Part shown: positions 53,122-64,000 of the stretch, piece by piece
How positions within the stretch are numbered: position 1 is the first letter of the stretch
How the letters are laid out: every line of letters begins with the position of its first letter
Source of the DNA: Littorina saxatilis
Lineage: Eukaryota > Mollusca > Gastropoda > Littorinimorpha > Littorinidae
NCBI RefSeq assembly: GCF_037325665.1
Contig: NC_090245.1
Location: 46,802,412-46,866,411 of the forward strand
Length of the DNA stretch: 64,000 nt
Direction of reading: 5' to 3'
Translations under genes and position numbers: made by a program
The notes under the pieces: generated by a model
Seen by the model: only the letters and a program-made list of their open reading frames with translations
Database searches by the model: none
Told to the model about the DNA's origin: nothing

Positions 53122-53499
53122 AATAGAACCCCCCTTTTGAGACATCTAAAAATCTGAGAAAATCAGGTCTTAAAAAGGAGGGAGTCTTAAAATGGGGGTA
53201 AATTTACCGAGTAATGAACAGAAAGTCTGAGATAATCAGGTCTTAAAAAGGAGGGAGTCTTAAAATGGGGGTAAATTTACCGAGTAATGAACAGAAAATC
53301 TGAGAAAATCAGGTCTTAAAAAGGAGGGAGTCTTAAAATGGGGGTAAATTTACCGAGTAATGAACAGAAAGTCTGAGATAATCAGGTCTTAAAAAGGAGG
53401 GAGTCTTAAAATGGGGGTAAATTTACCGAGTAATGAACAGAAGTCTGAGAAAACAGGGTCTAAAAGGGGAAGGATTCTTACAAATGGGGTTGCACTGTA
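53122..53499. mobile_element. CAGTGG-type element with 73-bp internal tandem repeats
   Basis: Starts near ACAATAGAACCCCCCTTTTG and ends GGGGTTGCACTGTA. AGGTCTTAAAAAGGAGGGAG recurs at 53165, 53238, 53311 and 53384, period 73, with GGGGGTAAATTTACCGAGTA between. It lies 64 bp after the CLC stop codon, so probably inside the 3' UTR. Confidence 0.85.
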
Positions 53500-56400
53500 T
53501 AACTCAAACTGTTTAAGAATGTAGTGAGCATGGTTATGGAGAAATACCACAATGTGATCACAAATGTAAACACCACTGTTCGTTGGGCTAGATGTGATTT
53601 AAATAACATGGTGAGCCTCTAAGCTCAGTTATGATAATATGATGTCCATATTTTGACTTGTTCTGAATTTTGCTAGTGCAGACTGCTCTAAATGGGAGCA
53701 TATTTCATGAAGTTGTACTGCTATGCTCAATAAGATTCCACATTTGCTGATGATCATGCGCTGTGAAGTTAATGTTCTTGTGATAATGTTTTTATGGAAA
53801 GACACACCTACTACACACCTACCAACTTTTTGGATATAGTGTAATTTTTGTGTTGAAGAAGACTGCATATTTTTGTACATTTATACATGCTATTCATGTT
53901 TTGTGTGTAATAGTCTTGCATTTCTTGATGAGAACCTCTTTGAAATGTTCATAAGTTTTCCTTATTATTGTACAGCTGCACTATAGTTATGTGCAGTTTT
54001 GATGACTACTGGGAGTGCATACAAGATTCAAGATTCAGAGACTGCTATGGTTTTATGCCTAGTCTGTGGTGAGTGTTGGCTTGTGCAGTTCATATTTGTA
54101 CTTTCATGAACGTACACAGCGATGTTTGAAGTCTGCAGTTCACCAGATCTGTCAAACTTTTTTTTACGGCTTGGGAGAGGTGAGGTGATGTTAAGGAATT
54201 CCTGTATGTTATAATTGCCAAAACTGTTTTGATCATTTTGGCAAATTGCTGAAGAAAATCAATCCTGGCAGCTTCCCTCCGTACATTACTTTACACGTGA
54301 TTAAGTTGATATTTGTCACAGTGATATACTTCTCTGCAGTTACAGGTGCAACGAGAAAACCCGGAAAAGGTATTTTAAACAGCTATTCTGATTGACGCAA
54401 TGCTTACACCTGTGTTTCCCTATGGCTTGTGTTCCATGTACAGACTGAACTGGGATCATTGTACAGGCGAATGAGAGGCTGTGAAGTCGGCCTGTATATA
54501 AGTTTTCATTAGCAGTCTTGTGGTTTTAAATGTTGTTGAACGTTGAAGTCAGAGATATGTCGTCTTTAGTTGTTGTACTTTTCTGTCCTCTTCACACAAA
54601 TACTCAAACTATGCATACATGTATTACATTTCCACATCACACGTCAATCCGGCAGAACAGGTCAGTGTTTTCATTCATTTGTGGGGAGTTCGGACAAGAT
54701 ACTTGTCAAGATTCAAAGTGCTAGCTGGTTTTGTGGGGGAAAACAACACACAGACATTTGTGCATAAAGGACAGCGCTAATAATCACATAATTTTCACAT
54801 TTTTCTGTGGTTAAGTGGGATTTTTCTACGTCTTTAGACCTTTGGAGATTTAACATTTTGCAGTTAACGTAACATTTTAGTTGTGAAAATATATGAAAGT
54901 CATCTGATAGCATATTTTCCAAAAGGTTGGCACCTTCAAACCACTTTTTGATTGTAGTATTTTAAAGTTACCTTATGCTCTAATTCTTGAACTATTGATC
55001 CAGAGCTGTCTTTGAGGCAGTCAAAACTGGAAATCATGATGTTTTCATTGTCATAGCAGAACATCATGACACTGGGACCATCTGCAGATCTCAAGAAATA
55101 ATAATAATAATAATAAATGAGCATTTATATAGCGCAACATCATAACTTTACAATTATGCTCTTTGTGGAGTTTTGTAACAGGTACCTGGAACACCAGTTA
55201 ATTTTAATTCTGTCATTGATAGGTTATTTTATGTGCCCTCCACTTGAAGTCTGTCTCGGTCTTGTGTACATGTATGTGTAAAAAAAAAATCTGCTTGTAG
55301 CTGTGTCTTACAATGCTTCATCTGCACTTCGTCTACCGTCCAAACATCACCTTCCAGAACAGCTCATTTTTGTTTTGAACCTGAGAAGAAAGAAAAACAA
55401 TGAAAAAAAATGGAGTGTGTAGAGGCTTAGCACAGCAGTTTTCAGTGAAGGATAAAGTTTTTTCAGCAAAGTTATATCTGACGCCTGTTTCGAGGAGGCA
55501 TGAATTGTTTGCGGCTAGCCTCTCACTTTGCAAGGCAGTACGGGTGTATGTGTATATGAAACGATTTTGTCTCTAGCTAGGCAAGAATTAACACGATTGG
55601 TGTTTGCGTCGGTGAACAGCCAATCGCGTTGGCAGCTGTGCAGCTGCCATTTTTCTTGCACAGCGAGCATCTCGACAGGCATGCTTGCCTTCTCTGGTAA
55701 GAGGTCCCCATGAAAGGCTACTTTCTCGCCCCAATCACTTCACTTGCAAATCTCACTGCTGAGAAACGGGGGGACTGTTCCCACAGCTTTGCTTGTTTGC
55801 GGCAAAAAAAGCGCTTGAAATCACTATACAAGCATGTTAAAAATATGTTTTGAGAGATTCCACTGAGCCAAGAACTACTGCATCATAGCATTGGGCAGTT
55901 TATTGTACAATAGAATACTAACATTCTTTCTTAAAAATGATGTTCTTACAGGAAAATCTCTGGTCAAGCAGAAATTCGAAAACAGATAGACTTCTAATGT
56001 TCCAAATCAATTATTTTAAAAACCTCCAACACGAATGGCTAAATTATTAGAACGTTTGATTCAGGACAAAACAAGGTGTTTGAAGTTTTGGCAATGCATG
56101 TGTCACCATTGAGCCATTTCTCAAAATCTCACAGCTTGAGATGTAGGCACTAACAGAAGAATTTCAGAGTTATTTCTGACCAGGTTTTCAATGTTCGACA
56201 AAAAAGACTTGATATATTATGTCAGAATAAATTAATGTAGGCCTTTAGCTGAAGTTTGTCACTCAGGGAACTTATCTTAACCTCATCCAGTATCCTGTCA
56301 GAAATTATTTTGATACCCAGTTTTACTGCTTTAATTAGTTCGTTGATAGCAAGCTGTATGAGAGTGTTTATCTCTGTGTTTTTGTCGGAAAGGGTCTCAG

Positions 56401-56796
56401 AATTTCCGCCGAACTGTTTAATCAGTCAGGTTTATGTTACATGTATTTAAATATCTGCAGAACGATGCATGCTGAAATTTCCTTGCTATCTTTTGACATT
56501 GTCATTCAAATAGACAACATGTGGAAATACTGTGTCAAAGTTTTTAAAATAGGCTGTAAAAGAGTTGCGCCCTTTTTAGCTGAAGCAAACAGCAAGGGAT
56601 CGTGGCGGCAGGGAGTAGTGAGTTCTGATGTACATACTTCTGAAAGTAAAGGCCCCCTCCGCTTCGTATTAACAGATCGCCTCACCGTCTCAGATTTTCT
56701 TCTTCTGCAGCGTTCCAGAGCTCGTTTGCCCATTTGGGTTCCCCACACTATACTCTTGAGAGCCTGAGAGCATAGTCAGCTTCACTCCGCTTTCGT
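53500..56796. other. Likely CLC 3' UTR and/or intergenic, no further gene supported
   Basis: AT-rich sequence without coding support. AATAAA-like signals occur near 55112 and 56226, but the poly(A) site cannot be chosen by eye. A (AAT)n run leading into GAGCATTTATATAGCGC at 55098-55135 looks like a SINE tail. Confidence 0.45.
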
Positions 56797-57062
56797 TGAG
56801 TAGGCATGCTGGGTATTTTCGTGTTTCCATAACCCACCGAACTCCGACATGGATTGCAGGATCTTTTCCGTGCGGACTTGGTCTTGTGCTTGCGTCGTAC
56901 ACACGAAGGGGGTTAAGTCACTAAGCAGGTCTGCACATAAGTTGACCTGGGAGATCGGAAAAATCTCCACTCTTAACCCAGCAGGCGGCAGCGACCGGGA
57001 TTCGAACTCACGACCTCCCGATTAGGAGGCCGATGTCTTACCACCACGCCACTGCGCCCGTC
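56797..57062 (-). mobile_element. tRNA-headed SINE, 3' end cut
   Basis: The minus strand begins GACGGGCGCAGTGGCGTGGT with B-box-like GTGAGTTCGAATCCCGG. The body matches 38120-38507 up to GAAACACGAAAATACCCAGC. The GAA tail is missing. Confidence 0.85.
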
Positions 57063-58462
57063 TCAGATGTGGCCAGGCTTTAAGATTGGATAAGACCATC
57101 CCTCCATTTGGTCACATACCAAACATGCACAGCCTGGGTGCTCTCTATGCATAGACATATTTTTTTTAAAGAATTAAGTTTGCACATTTTTTAAAATCAA
57201 TTCATTCAAAAACTTGAAGGGAGGCAACTTTTCTACTGCCTATGGGAACCCTGACAGAGTAATCTCCAAACATCGTCGATTGATATTGCGTGTTTGTTCA
57301 GTTGTCTAAAAATGCACAGCTCCCCCACCCAATTGTTTTTGTTTGCTGAGCTATGGACTGGATACCCACAAGGGTAAAATTCTGCGAGGGAAAAGTGTGC
57401 AAGGTAAATTAAATAAGCCAGTTATTTATCATACTGTTAATGATGTTTGAAATCCAGGTACATTCTGCTCAATGGATACACTTTTAAATATGTTGGCCAG
57501 TTAAAGATGGATAAATCCCGTATCAACCCATTCAAGCAGTATTTCTCTGAAAATATGTGTAACGTCTTTTTTTTTTTTTACCTGTTCCTCAATTATTGGA
57601 TGTCTTCCAATCGTTTTTAAGCCATGTTTTTTTCCAGTGATTACCAGGAGTGTTCTCATTTTATCATAAAATGATTTTCATGGCCAACAGATGGATGTAT
57701 GGCTGGTCGGGATATGTCTGAGTACCAAGGTATCAATCAATACCTTGAGGAAACAAATTCTGTAGAAGTAACTCTGAATGTATTTGAGTTAACCTATGAT
57801 TGATAGGATGTGTGTTCACTGAGAGATGTACAGATGTATGGTACTCTGTTATTTCATGAATTATTGTTGCTGTTTTATTTCTTAATTAGTGATTGCATTT
57901 TTATTTTCATTGATTTAAAAAAAGAAGATTATTCCACATGAGAATTACAGAGAGAAAACCCAAACTCAGACATTAAAAATCAAGTTCCCAGGGATGGTAG
58001 CATTAGGTGAATAATTATAGTCCTGTCTTACAGGTATTCCTTGCTAATCTACATTTTTTATGCGCATGGTGAAAAATGAGAACGAGAAACCATACAACAA
58101 ACTCACAAAAAACCCAAACCCATAAAACTTCAAAAAACACCCAGACAAAATCTTAAAGTAAGAGAGAGAGAAAGACAGAGTCTGTGTGTGTGTGAGTTTG
58201 CATGTTTGATTTTAGTATGTGAAGAGAAAGGACTTGTTGATACATGTGATATACATGTTCATGCTTTTATTTTTAAGGCTGTGTGGATATTACATTTGTT
58301 GAACTGATGGTTACGTTTTCTATTACAGCATCGACCAAGACATCTGGGATTTGCTCTTGTTGCCACATTGGCCTTTCTGAGAAGTGAATGTAGTTTATTT
58401 CTTGTATTCCTATCTTATTTCATTTAGTTTTGAGGTGCAAACTTTCTACTCAATACGCAAAC
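57063..58462. other. No supported gene
   Basis: AT-rich, unique-looking. A possible acceptor TTCTATTACAG at 58329 is followed by a short frame that ends within 20 codons; not enough to call an exon. Confidence 0.4.
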
Positions 58463-59890
58463 AAGCACACACACACATGTACACATGCACAAACACACAC
58501 ACACACACATGTACACATGCACAAACACACACACACACATGTACACATGCACAAACACACACACACACATGCACAAACACACACACACACATGTACACAT
58601 GCACAAACACAGACACACACATGTACACATGCACAAACACACACACACATGTACACATGCACAAACACACACACACACACATGTACACATGCACAAACAC
58701 AGACACACACATGTACACATGCACAAACACAGACACACACATGTACACATGCACAAACACACACACACACACACACATGTACACATGCACAAACACACAC
58801 ACACACATGTACACATGCACAAACACACACACACACATGCACAAACACACACACACACACATGCACACATGCACACACACACACATGAACACATGCACAC
58901 ACACACACACACATGTACACATGCACAAACACAGACACACACATGTACACATGCACAAACACACACACACACACATGTACACATGCACAAACACAGACAC
59001 ACACATGTACACATGCTCAAACACACACATGTACACATACACAGGCACAGACACACACATGTACACATGCACAAACACACACATGTACACATGTACAAAC
59101 ACACACACACACATGCACAAACACACACACACACATGTACACATGCACAAACACACACACACACACATGCACAAACACAGACACACACACATGTACACAT
59201 GTACAAACACACACACACATGTACACATGCACAAACACAGACACACACATGTACACATGCACAAACACAGACACACATGTACACATGCACAAACACACAC
59301 ACATGTACACATACACAGACACACACACACACATGTACACATGCACAAACACACACACACACATGTACACATGCACAAACACAGACACACATGTACACAT
59401 GCACAAACACAGACACACATACACACACATGTACACATGCACAAACACAGATACACACACACACACACATGTACACATGCACAAACACAGACACACACAC
59501 ACACACATGTACACATGCACAAACACAGACACACACACATGTACACATGCACAAACACAGACACACACACACACACATGTACACATGCACAAACACACAT
59601 GTACACATGCACAAACACAGACACACACACACACATGCACAAACACAGACACACACACATGTACACATGCACAAACACAGACAAAAACACACACATGCAT
59701 GCACGCGTGCTCCCACGCACACGCACACACACACACACACACACACAACGTGCATACATACACATGCACTCATGTACACACATATACACACACACTCACA
59801 CACACACACATGCACACACTTACACATGCACTCAAGCACTCATGCACACACATACACACACACACACACACACACTCACACACACCTGCC
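58463..59890. repeat. 1.4-kb minisatellite of CA runs with ATGTACACATGCAC punctuation
   Basis: About 40 units of variable length (roughly 24-50 bp): a (CA)n run, sometimes with CAGACA, then ATGTACACATGCACAAACAC. From about 59690 it decays to plain CA-rich sequence. Because stops are rare in CA repeats, frames of 250-509 codons are open on both strands; these are not genes. Confidence 0.95.
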
Positions 59891-60169
59891 CCCTGCCTAG
59901 TATGAGCTTGTAAAGGTATGTCTTTCAGTATCTTTGTGTCTTATAATTATATATTTCCTATTGCACATCACAGGTAAAAGCCAAGCCTTATAATTTGAGC
60001 ATACAGCCTCTATGATGCTTGTAATGTTCATCTTTCAAACAGGCTTAAATATTCATGACACTCTGTGTTGTTTAAAGCAGCCCTAGGGAATGATCTTTAC
60101 ATTTGTACTGAAATAAATATTCCTGAAAAATAATCTTTGTTTTTTTGGTCCACAAAAAGCATTTTGCAC
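59891..60169. other. No supported gene; possible poly(A) signal
   Basis: GAAATAAATATT at about 60110 could be a polyadenylation signal. No coding support. Confidence 0.3.
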
Positions 60170-60393
60170 TTAACTCATTGTCTTCCACTCATATGGCTAT
60201 ATCTGACCTGTTACGGATCTATCCGTACACACAGTCACTTCAGTCGCTTCCTGTAACGTTGATCTAACGCCTGCATGCCAGCGTGTTGATACACAGTATC
60301 TACACAGTACTACAATTCTGAGTGACCTGCTGCAGCAGATCTGGTCTTAGCTAAAAAAAACTTGGTCAACATTGGTGGGGTAGAAAGTGTTAA
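60170..60393. mobile_element. TTAA-flanked MITE, inverse copy of 39451-39698
   Basis: Runs TTAACTCATTGTCTTCCACT to GGGGTAGAAAGTGTTAA. The right end plus about 30 bp of flank is duplicated once more to 60468 (GGTCAACATTGGTGGGGTAG twice). Confidence 0.75.
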
Positions 60394-60884
60394 CTGGATA
60401 TTTGTTTTCCTTTGGGGTCAACATTGGTGGGGTAGAAAGTGTTAACTAGATATTTGTTTTCCTTTGGATTCCATAAGGGAATTTCGAATGTTGCTGGCAT
60501 TTTATAAATGTGCACAACACTCATGAAGAATATATCCATGCATTGCACTATGACAGATTGTATCGTCATTTCAGCTTGACTTGGGGCCATTGATGACTAT
60601 TTGACAGTGTCTGCCTTTTAATAAGAACGTTTCTAATTATGCTCAGTAGTTTTGCTATTTGCTATACATATAGCTAGCATTTTGGTATCACTTTGCATGT
60701 TCTTGTTACTGTATTTTTATTTTTTTATATTTGTTTTGGTTCTTTACGCAATCAAGATGGAACAATAGTATTATTGAGCATTAGCTAACTATGCCTTATT
60801 TCCACACATAAAAAACATGAATGATGATGCAAGAGATAATAAACATCTGCTTAAAATGAATCTGGTGTTATTTGCATCATCTTT

Positions 60885-60935
<51 letters not shown>

Positions 60936-61242
60936 TATGTGTGTTCTTCAGAAATAGGAAGTAGCAACCATGATTATATGTAGTTTAGAGATAAAAAAAC
61001 AAAAACAAATTGGAAAGTAACGGAGCAAATCATCCCTACTCCACCAACCATCATTCCTCGGGACATATCAAGGTGCGCAACTCTTGAGTTGTTCTGTCAC
61101 ATGCAATGACGGGCTTACCTCCCCTGATGTTTCCCAGGGCAACAAGGCAAACACCTGCTGCGGAAACAGGCATATGCGACTGCCATTGCTGCCACAGTCA
61201 CAGACAGATAGCCAGACACACTCGTTTGTTTTAAACCGATAT
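60394..61242. other. No supported gene; GT microsatellite
   Basis: AT-rich sequence with a (GT)n at 60892-60932 and an AATAAA at 60837. No coding support. Confidence 0.4.
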
Positions 61243-61503
61243 CACTACAGGGCCGTAGCAGCCCTACCGGCCACTCCGGCCATGGCCGGACCAGTTCTTT
61301 GTTAAAAAAAAAAAAATCGTCTTCATAAGCTTCAGCGCTGTGTTAGGAGGAAGGAGGGGTCGTGACTTAGATCGCACAATGACAGCGTTAAGCGAGAAAT
61401 TGTCACTAATAGTTGAGGAGAACATAATGGCCAGGGACCGTACCTTTTTATTTTTTTTTTATGGCCGGACCACTTTTAGGAGCTGTGCTACGGCCCTGCA
61501 CTA
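61243..61503. mobile_element. 251-bp MITE with CACTA target repeats
   Basis: CAGGGCCGTAGCA at 61248 and TGCTACGGCCCTG ending 61498 are inverted termini. CACTA flanks both sides in direct orientation (61243-61247 and 61499-61503), a 5-bp target duplication. ATGGCCGGACCA recurs inside both ends. Confidence 0.85.
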
Positions 61504-62301
61504 TGATAAATAGTTTTAATGATACTACTTTAGAGGCCCACATATTTATCGTATGTTAATTCCATTCCAAGCTCTGCTGATAGTTCCAGAGTAACTCTGT
61601 AAATTCAAAGTATCGGGGAAAATTGGCAAGTGTAAAATTGAGTTTTGTTTATTTCATTTTGCTCGATGTTGATGTTTTGTTATTTGTTATAAGACACAAT
61701 CTTACTACACCTTTAAAGCATGTCCACTAACGATACAGATAAAAGAACGATACATTGCAGTTACACCACATACTAAAACTAAAACACCAGTGAAAATTGT
61801 TTTGGTTGTGTTGACTGGAAAGATCTGGTAAAACTCCCTCTGCTGTCTAAATCCTGTGCCTATTGTTATTGCCTCAGGCCTGAAAAATCAAGTTGAAACA
61901 AGCAATGCTCGAATGACTGGCTCACCAAAACACACAAAATGGCTGACACGGAAATGTAGTGGATTTAAAGCTTGTCATAGCCCATGTGTGAATCAGCCAG
62001 TATAAACATAAGGAACTTTCAAACTAAGATGATATAAATCAATCGTGTTGAAAAGTGAAATATCTAACCTCTGAGTGGTGGTGACTGTGTAGGGAAAAGT
62101 GAAAACAATCATTTTTGTTTGTGAATATTGATGAGGCGAAATTTAGTGGAGACAATTTCTTCGTGGCGTAGAACAGTTACTCCGTAAAGGTGTTTGTGAA
62201 TGAATACTATTGTTTTGACCCTTTATTACGATTAAAAGAGTAAGGCAAAATCACTGCGTGTACACGAACATTGGTTATTTGTTCACTTTTAGTAGCCTAC
62301 A
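61504..62301. other. Upstream region of the CUB gene, nothing further identified
   Basis: AT-rich. It should contain the promoter and leader of the gene at 62302, but no core element could be placed with confidence. Confidence 0.35.
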
Positions 62302-62380
62302 ATGGATTCAATCGGTCACAGAATGCTGTGTGTTGCCGCTGTGGCGTGTTTGATACGAGCAACAGGTGCTCTTACAGCAG
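62302..62380 (+). CDS. CUB gene exon 1: signal peptide
   Basis: 26 codons plus one base, donor ACAGCAG|GTGAGA. The second Met (residue 8) is an alternative start with an equally good hydrophobic core. Confidence 0.8.
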
Positions 62381-62856
62381 GTGAGAGCGCCTTATTACAC
62401 CCCTGATAGATATTCGGGGATGTATATACTTTATTATGTCTATTTGTTTGTCTGTCTGTCTGTGTGCTTGTTTGTGTGTTTGTTTACTTGTTTGTTTGTT
62501 TGTCCTTCTGTCCGCACTTAGATCTCTGGTTTACACGTAAGTAACATTTATTATTCTCCACTCTCACCCACACTCTATCTCGTTTTGCTACCATTTCCGA
62601 TGGTTTGTTTGCATGTTTTGCTGGGCGGTTGCTTCTTTGTTCAGTCTTACATGAGCGGTCGGATAAGCGAGTGCGTGAGTGACTAATGAAAGGCCGAGTT
62701 TTTTGTTGATGTATTTAAGTAATGTCATATCTCTGTTTTAGAGGTTCAATTTCGAAGAAGTCCCCTTCAGAATTCGTCCATGCACTTTGACTGTTTACAA
62801 TTTGAGTTTGTCACAGTATTGTCACACTGTGTGTGTGTGTGTGTGTGTGTGTGTCA

Positions 62857-62887
<31 letters not shown>

Positions 62888-63886
62888 TGCGCGCGCGTGC
62901 GTGCGTGCGTGTGTGTGTGTCTATCTGTGCCTGTGTCTATAAATGCCTATAATAATGGTGCCGACATCCTAGTGAGCACTAGTCTTCAGTGAGTGACCTA
63001 CACTTACAACACGAACTATAACGTCACTTCCACTGCCTCTTGACTTGATTATCATGATTTGTATTGTTTCCAGTTTACCTTCCCACGTCATGTTGTTTTG
63101 TCATCCCAGTGACAAGCACTAGTGTTCCGTTAGAGAGTGGCACAGGACTAAAATACACAAGCAACATGGACTGTAACATTAACCTATATGAATGATTACT
63201 GTCTGTTTTCAGTCTACCTACCCACATCGTGTGGTGCCGATATCTCAGTGACAAGCAGTGTTCAGTTAGAGAGCGGTACAGGACTGACCTACACCAACAA
63301 CATGGACTGTAACATCACCTTTACTGTCGCCTCTCCATACCTCGTGTTGGCTAGCATTGAGGTAAACAGCAGTTGAATTGTGTACAGGGGTTCTAAAACG
63401 CGCGCGCGCGCGTGTGTATGTGCGGGTGCGTGTATGTTTTTTGTCCGTCCGTCTGTGTGTGTCTGTCTGCCTCCCTGCCTGTCTGTGTTTGTGTGCCCGT
63501 CTGACTGTGTGTGTATGGATGCACGTACGCCTCTATATCTGCGGCTGTGCATCTGTGTGTGGTTTCATTTGCCTCCAAGTGTCTCTCTGATTCTGACTCC
63601 GAATTTGCTATGATGTCTTTTTTCATCATGATTTATGTTAACAGTAACATTTTTCAACAGAGATTTGAACTGGAACCCCAAAGATCGGGCACTTGCATTG
63701 ATTACGTCAATCTGCACGATGGTGCTGACGTCAGCAGTAGTACGCTCAACACTGACGTCATGTGCGGCAGCTCCCTCACCAATACCTCTTACATCACTAC
63801 AGGTCAACAGATGACGCTGCATTTCGTCACTGATTCATCCGCTGTGTATCTCGGCTTCAACATCATATTTACTGTAGCAAGTCTTT
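62302..63886 (+). CDS. Secreted or membrane CUB-domain protein, 5' part (runs off window)
   Basis: Three exons join in phase: 62302-62380, 63213-63361 and 63661-63886. The start MDSIGHRMLCVAAVACLIRA then TGALTA is a signal peptide. It leads into one CUB domain of about 110 residues with the usual four cysteines (SCGADIS, NNMDCNITF, GTCIDYVNLHDG, VMCGSS) and the C-terminal FVTDSSAVYLGFNIIF pattern. The module is bounded by phase-1 introns, as is common for shuffled extracellular domains. Such proteins act outside the cell in binding or proteolysis complexes; the rest of the architecture is not visible. Confidence 0.85.
62828..62932. repeat. GT microsatellite with GC-containing core
   Basis: (GT)n, then GCGCGCGTGCGTGCGTGC, then (GT)n in the first intron of the CUB gene. 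Confidence 0.9.
62957..63184 (+). pseudogene. Two decayed copies of the CUB exon 2 in intron 1
   Basis: 62957-63044 (TGGTGCCGACATCCTAGTGA... CTACACTTACAACACGAACT) and 63074-63184 (CCAGTTTACCTTCCCACGTC... AGCAACATGGACTGTAACAT) both match the intact exon at 63213-63361. The second retains an acceptor-like TTTCCAG but lacks the first-cysteine codon context (CATGTTGTTTTG). Neither keeps an open CUB frame. They arose by tandem duplication. Confidence 0.8.
63213..63361 (+). CDS. CUB gene exon 2: first half of the CUB domain
   Basis: VYLPTSCGADISVTSSVQLE, then NNMDCNITFTVASPYLVLAS. Acceptor CTGTTTTCAG, donor ATTGAG|GTAAAC, phase 1 in and phase 0 out. Confidence 0.88.
63661..63886 (+). CDS. CUB gene exon 3: second half of the CUB domain
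   Basis: RFELEPQRSGTCIDYVNLHD, VMCGSSLTNTSYITTGQQMT, FVTDSSAVYLGFNIIFTVAS. Acceptor TTTTTCAACAG, donor CTTT|GTAAGT, phase 1 out. One N-glycosylation sequon (NTS) is visible. Confidence 0.9.
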
Positions 63887-64000
63887 GTAAGTAATTTTTT
63901 TTTCTTATTTGTTTTTAGGCTTGAGTTCTTTCTTAGATCTATAGCAAAATTCGACTACAGCTTTCTGTGATTTTGAAACGGACTGGCAAAATTGCTCACA

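Noticed and set aside
53113-53480. CRISPR-like array
   Set aside because: The 73-bp units have no unique spacers and the context is a eukaryotic repeat element.
58329-58389. Extra 3' exon after TTCTATTACAG
   Set aside because: The frame ends within 20 codons, no partner donor fits, and the CLC frame already ends at 53058.
58384-59913. Open frames of up to 509 codons on both strands
   Set aside because: They arise from a CA minisatellite, in which stop codons cannot occur in most frames. The products are His/Thr or Cys/Val monotony with no domain and equal openness on both strands.

Overview
The window is eukaryotic: intron-rich, AT-leaning, full of CA, GA and homopolymer microsatellites and dense in interspersed repeats. 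The repeat content (an ~870-bp CA-bearing family, tRNA-headed SINEs with GAA tails, LINE 3' ends, many short inverted-repeat elements) looks to me like a marine gastropod mollusc, probably periwinkle-like. That assignment rests on memory of such repeats, not on a search.

The only long gene that can be followed end to end is a CLC-family chloride channel or Cl-/H+ exchanger on the plus strand. Its coding exons run from 27476 to 53058. Eighteen coding exons join with consistent phases to give 915 residues plus stop: Ser-rich N-terminus, ESLDY motif, CLC membrane core with GSGIPEV, GPEGP, a paired glutamate and GILVP, a glycosylation-rich lumenal loop and two CBS domains. It resembles the ClC-6/ClC-7 branch but carries GPEGP where those proteins have GKEGP, and Phe where they have the conserved tyrosine of the last membrane helix.

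A second plus-strand gene starts at 62302 (signal peptide, then one CUB domain over two exons) and leaves the window on the right. A weak candidate gene start lies on the minus strand at 16436-18190. No other host gene could be supported between 1 and 27000, which is mostly repeats.

The striking feature of the CLC locus is repeated copying of exon edges into neighbouring introns. Exon 16 is preceded by about 13 tandem 67-bp copies of its own acceptor plus exon start. Exon 4 has three decayed copies downstream, and exons 13 and 8 have short downstream copies of their 3' ends. The CUB gene shows the same pattern, with two decayed copies upstream of its second exon.

Transposable elements sit very close to splice sites. 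A short inverted-repeat element begins 15 bp after the exon 2 donor and holds a nest of three repeat levels. A SINE ends about 35 bp before exon 6. A broken DIRS-like retroelement (42330-47386) ends about 23 bp before exon 13. That element has inverted terminal repeats, an internal region complementary to both outer ends, and an embedded 5S rRNA-like segment.
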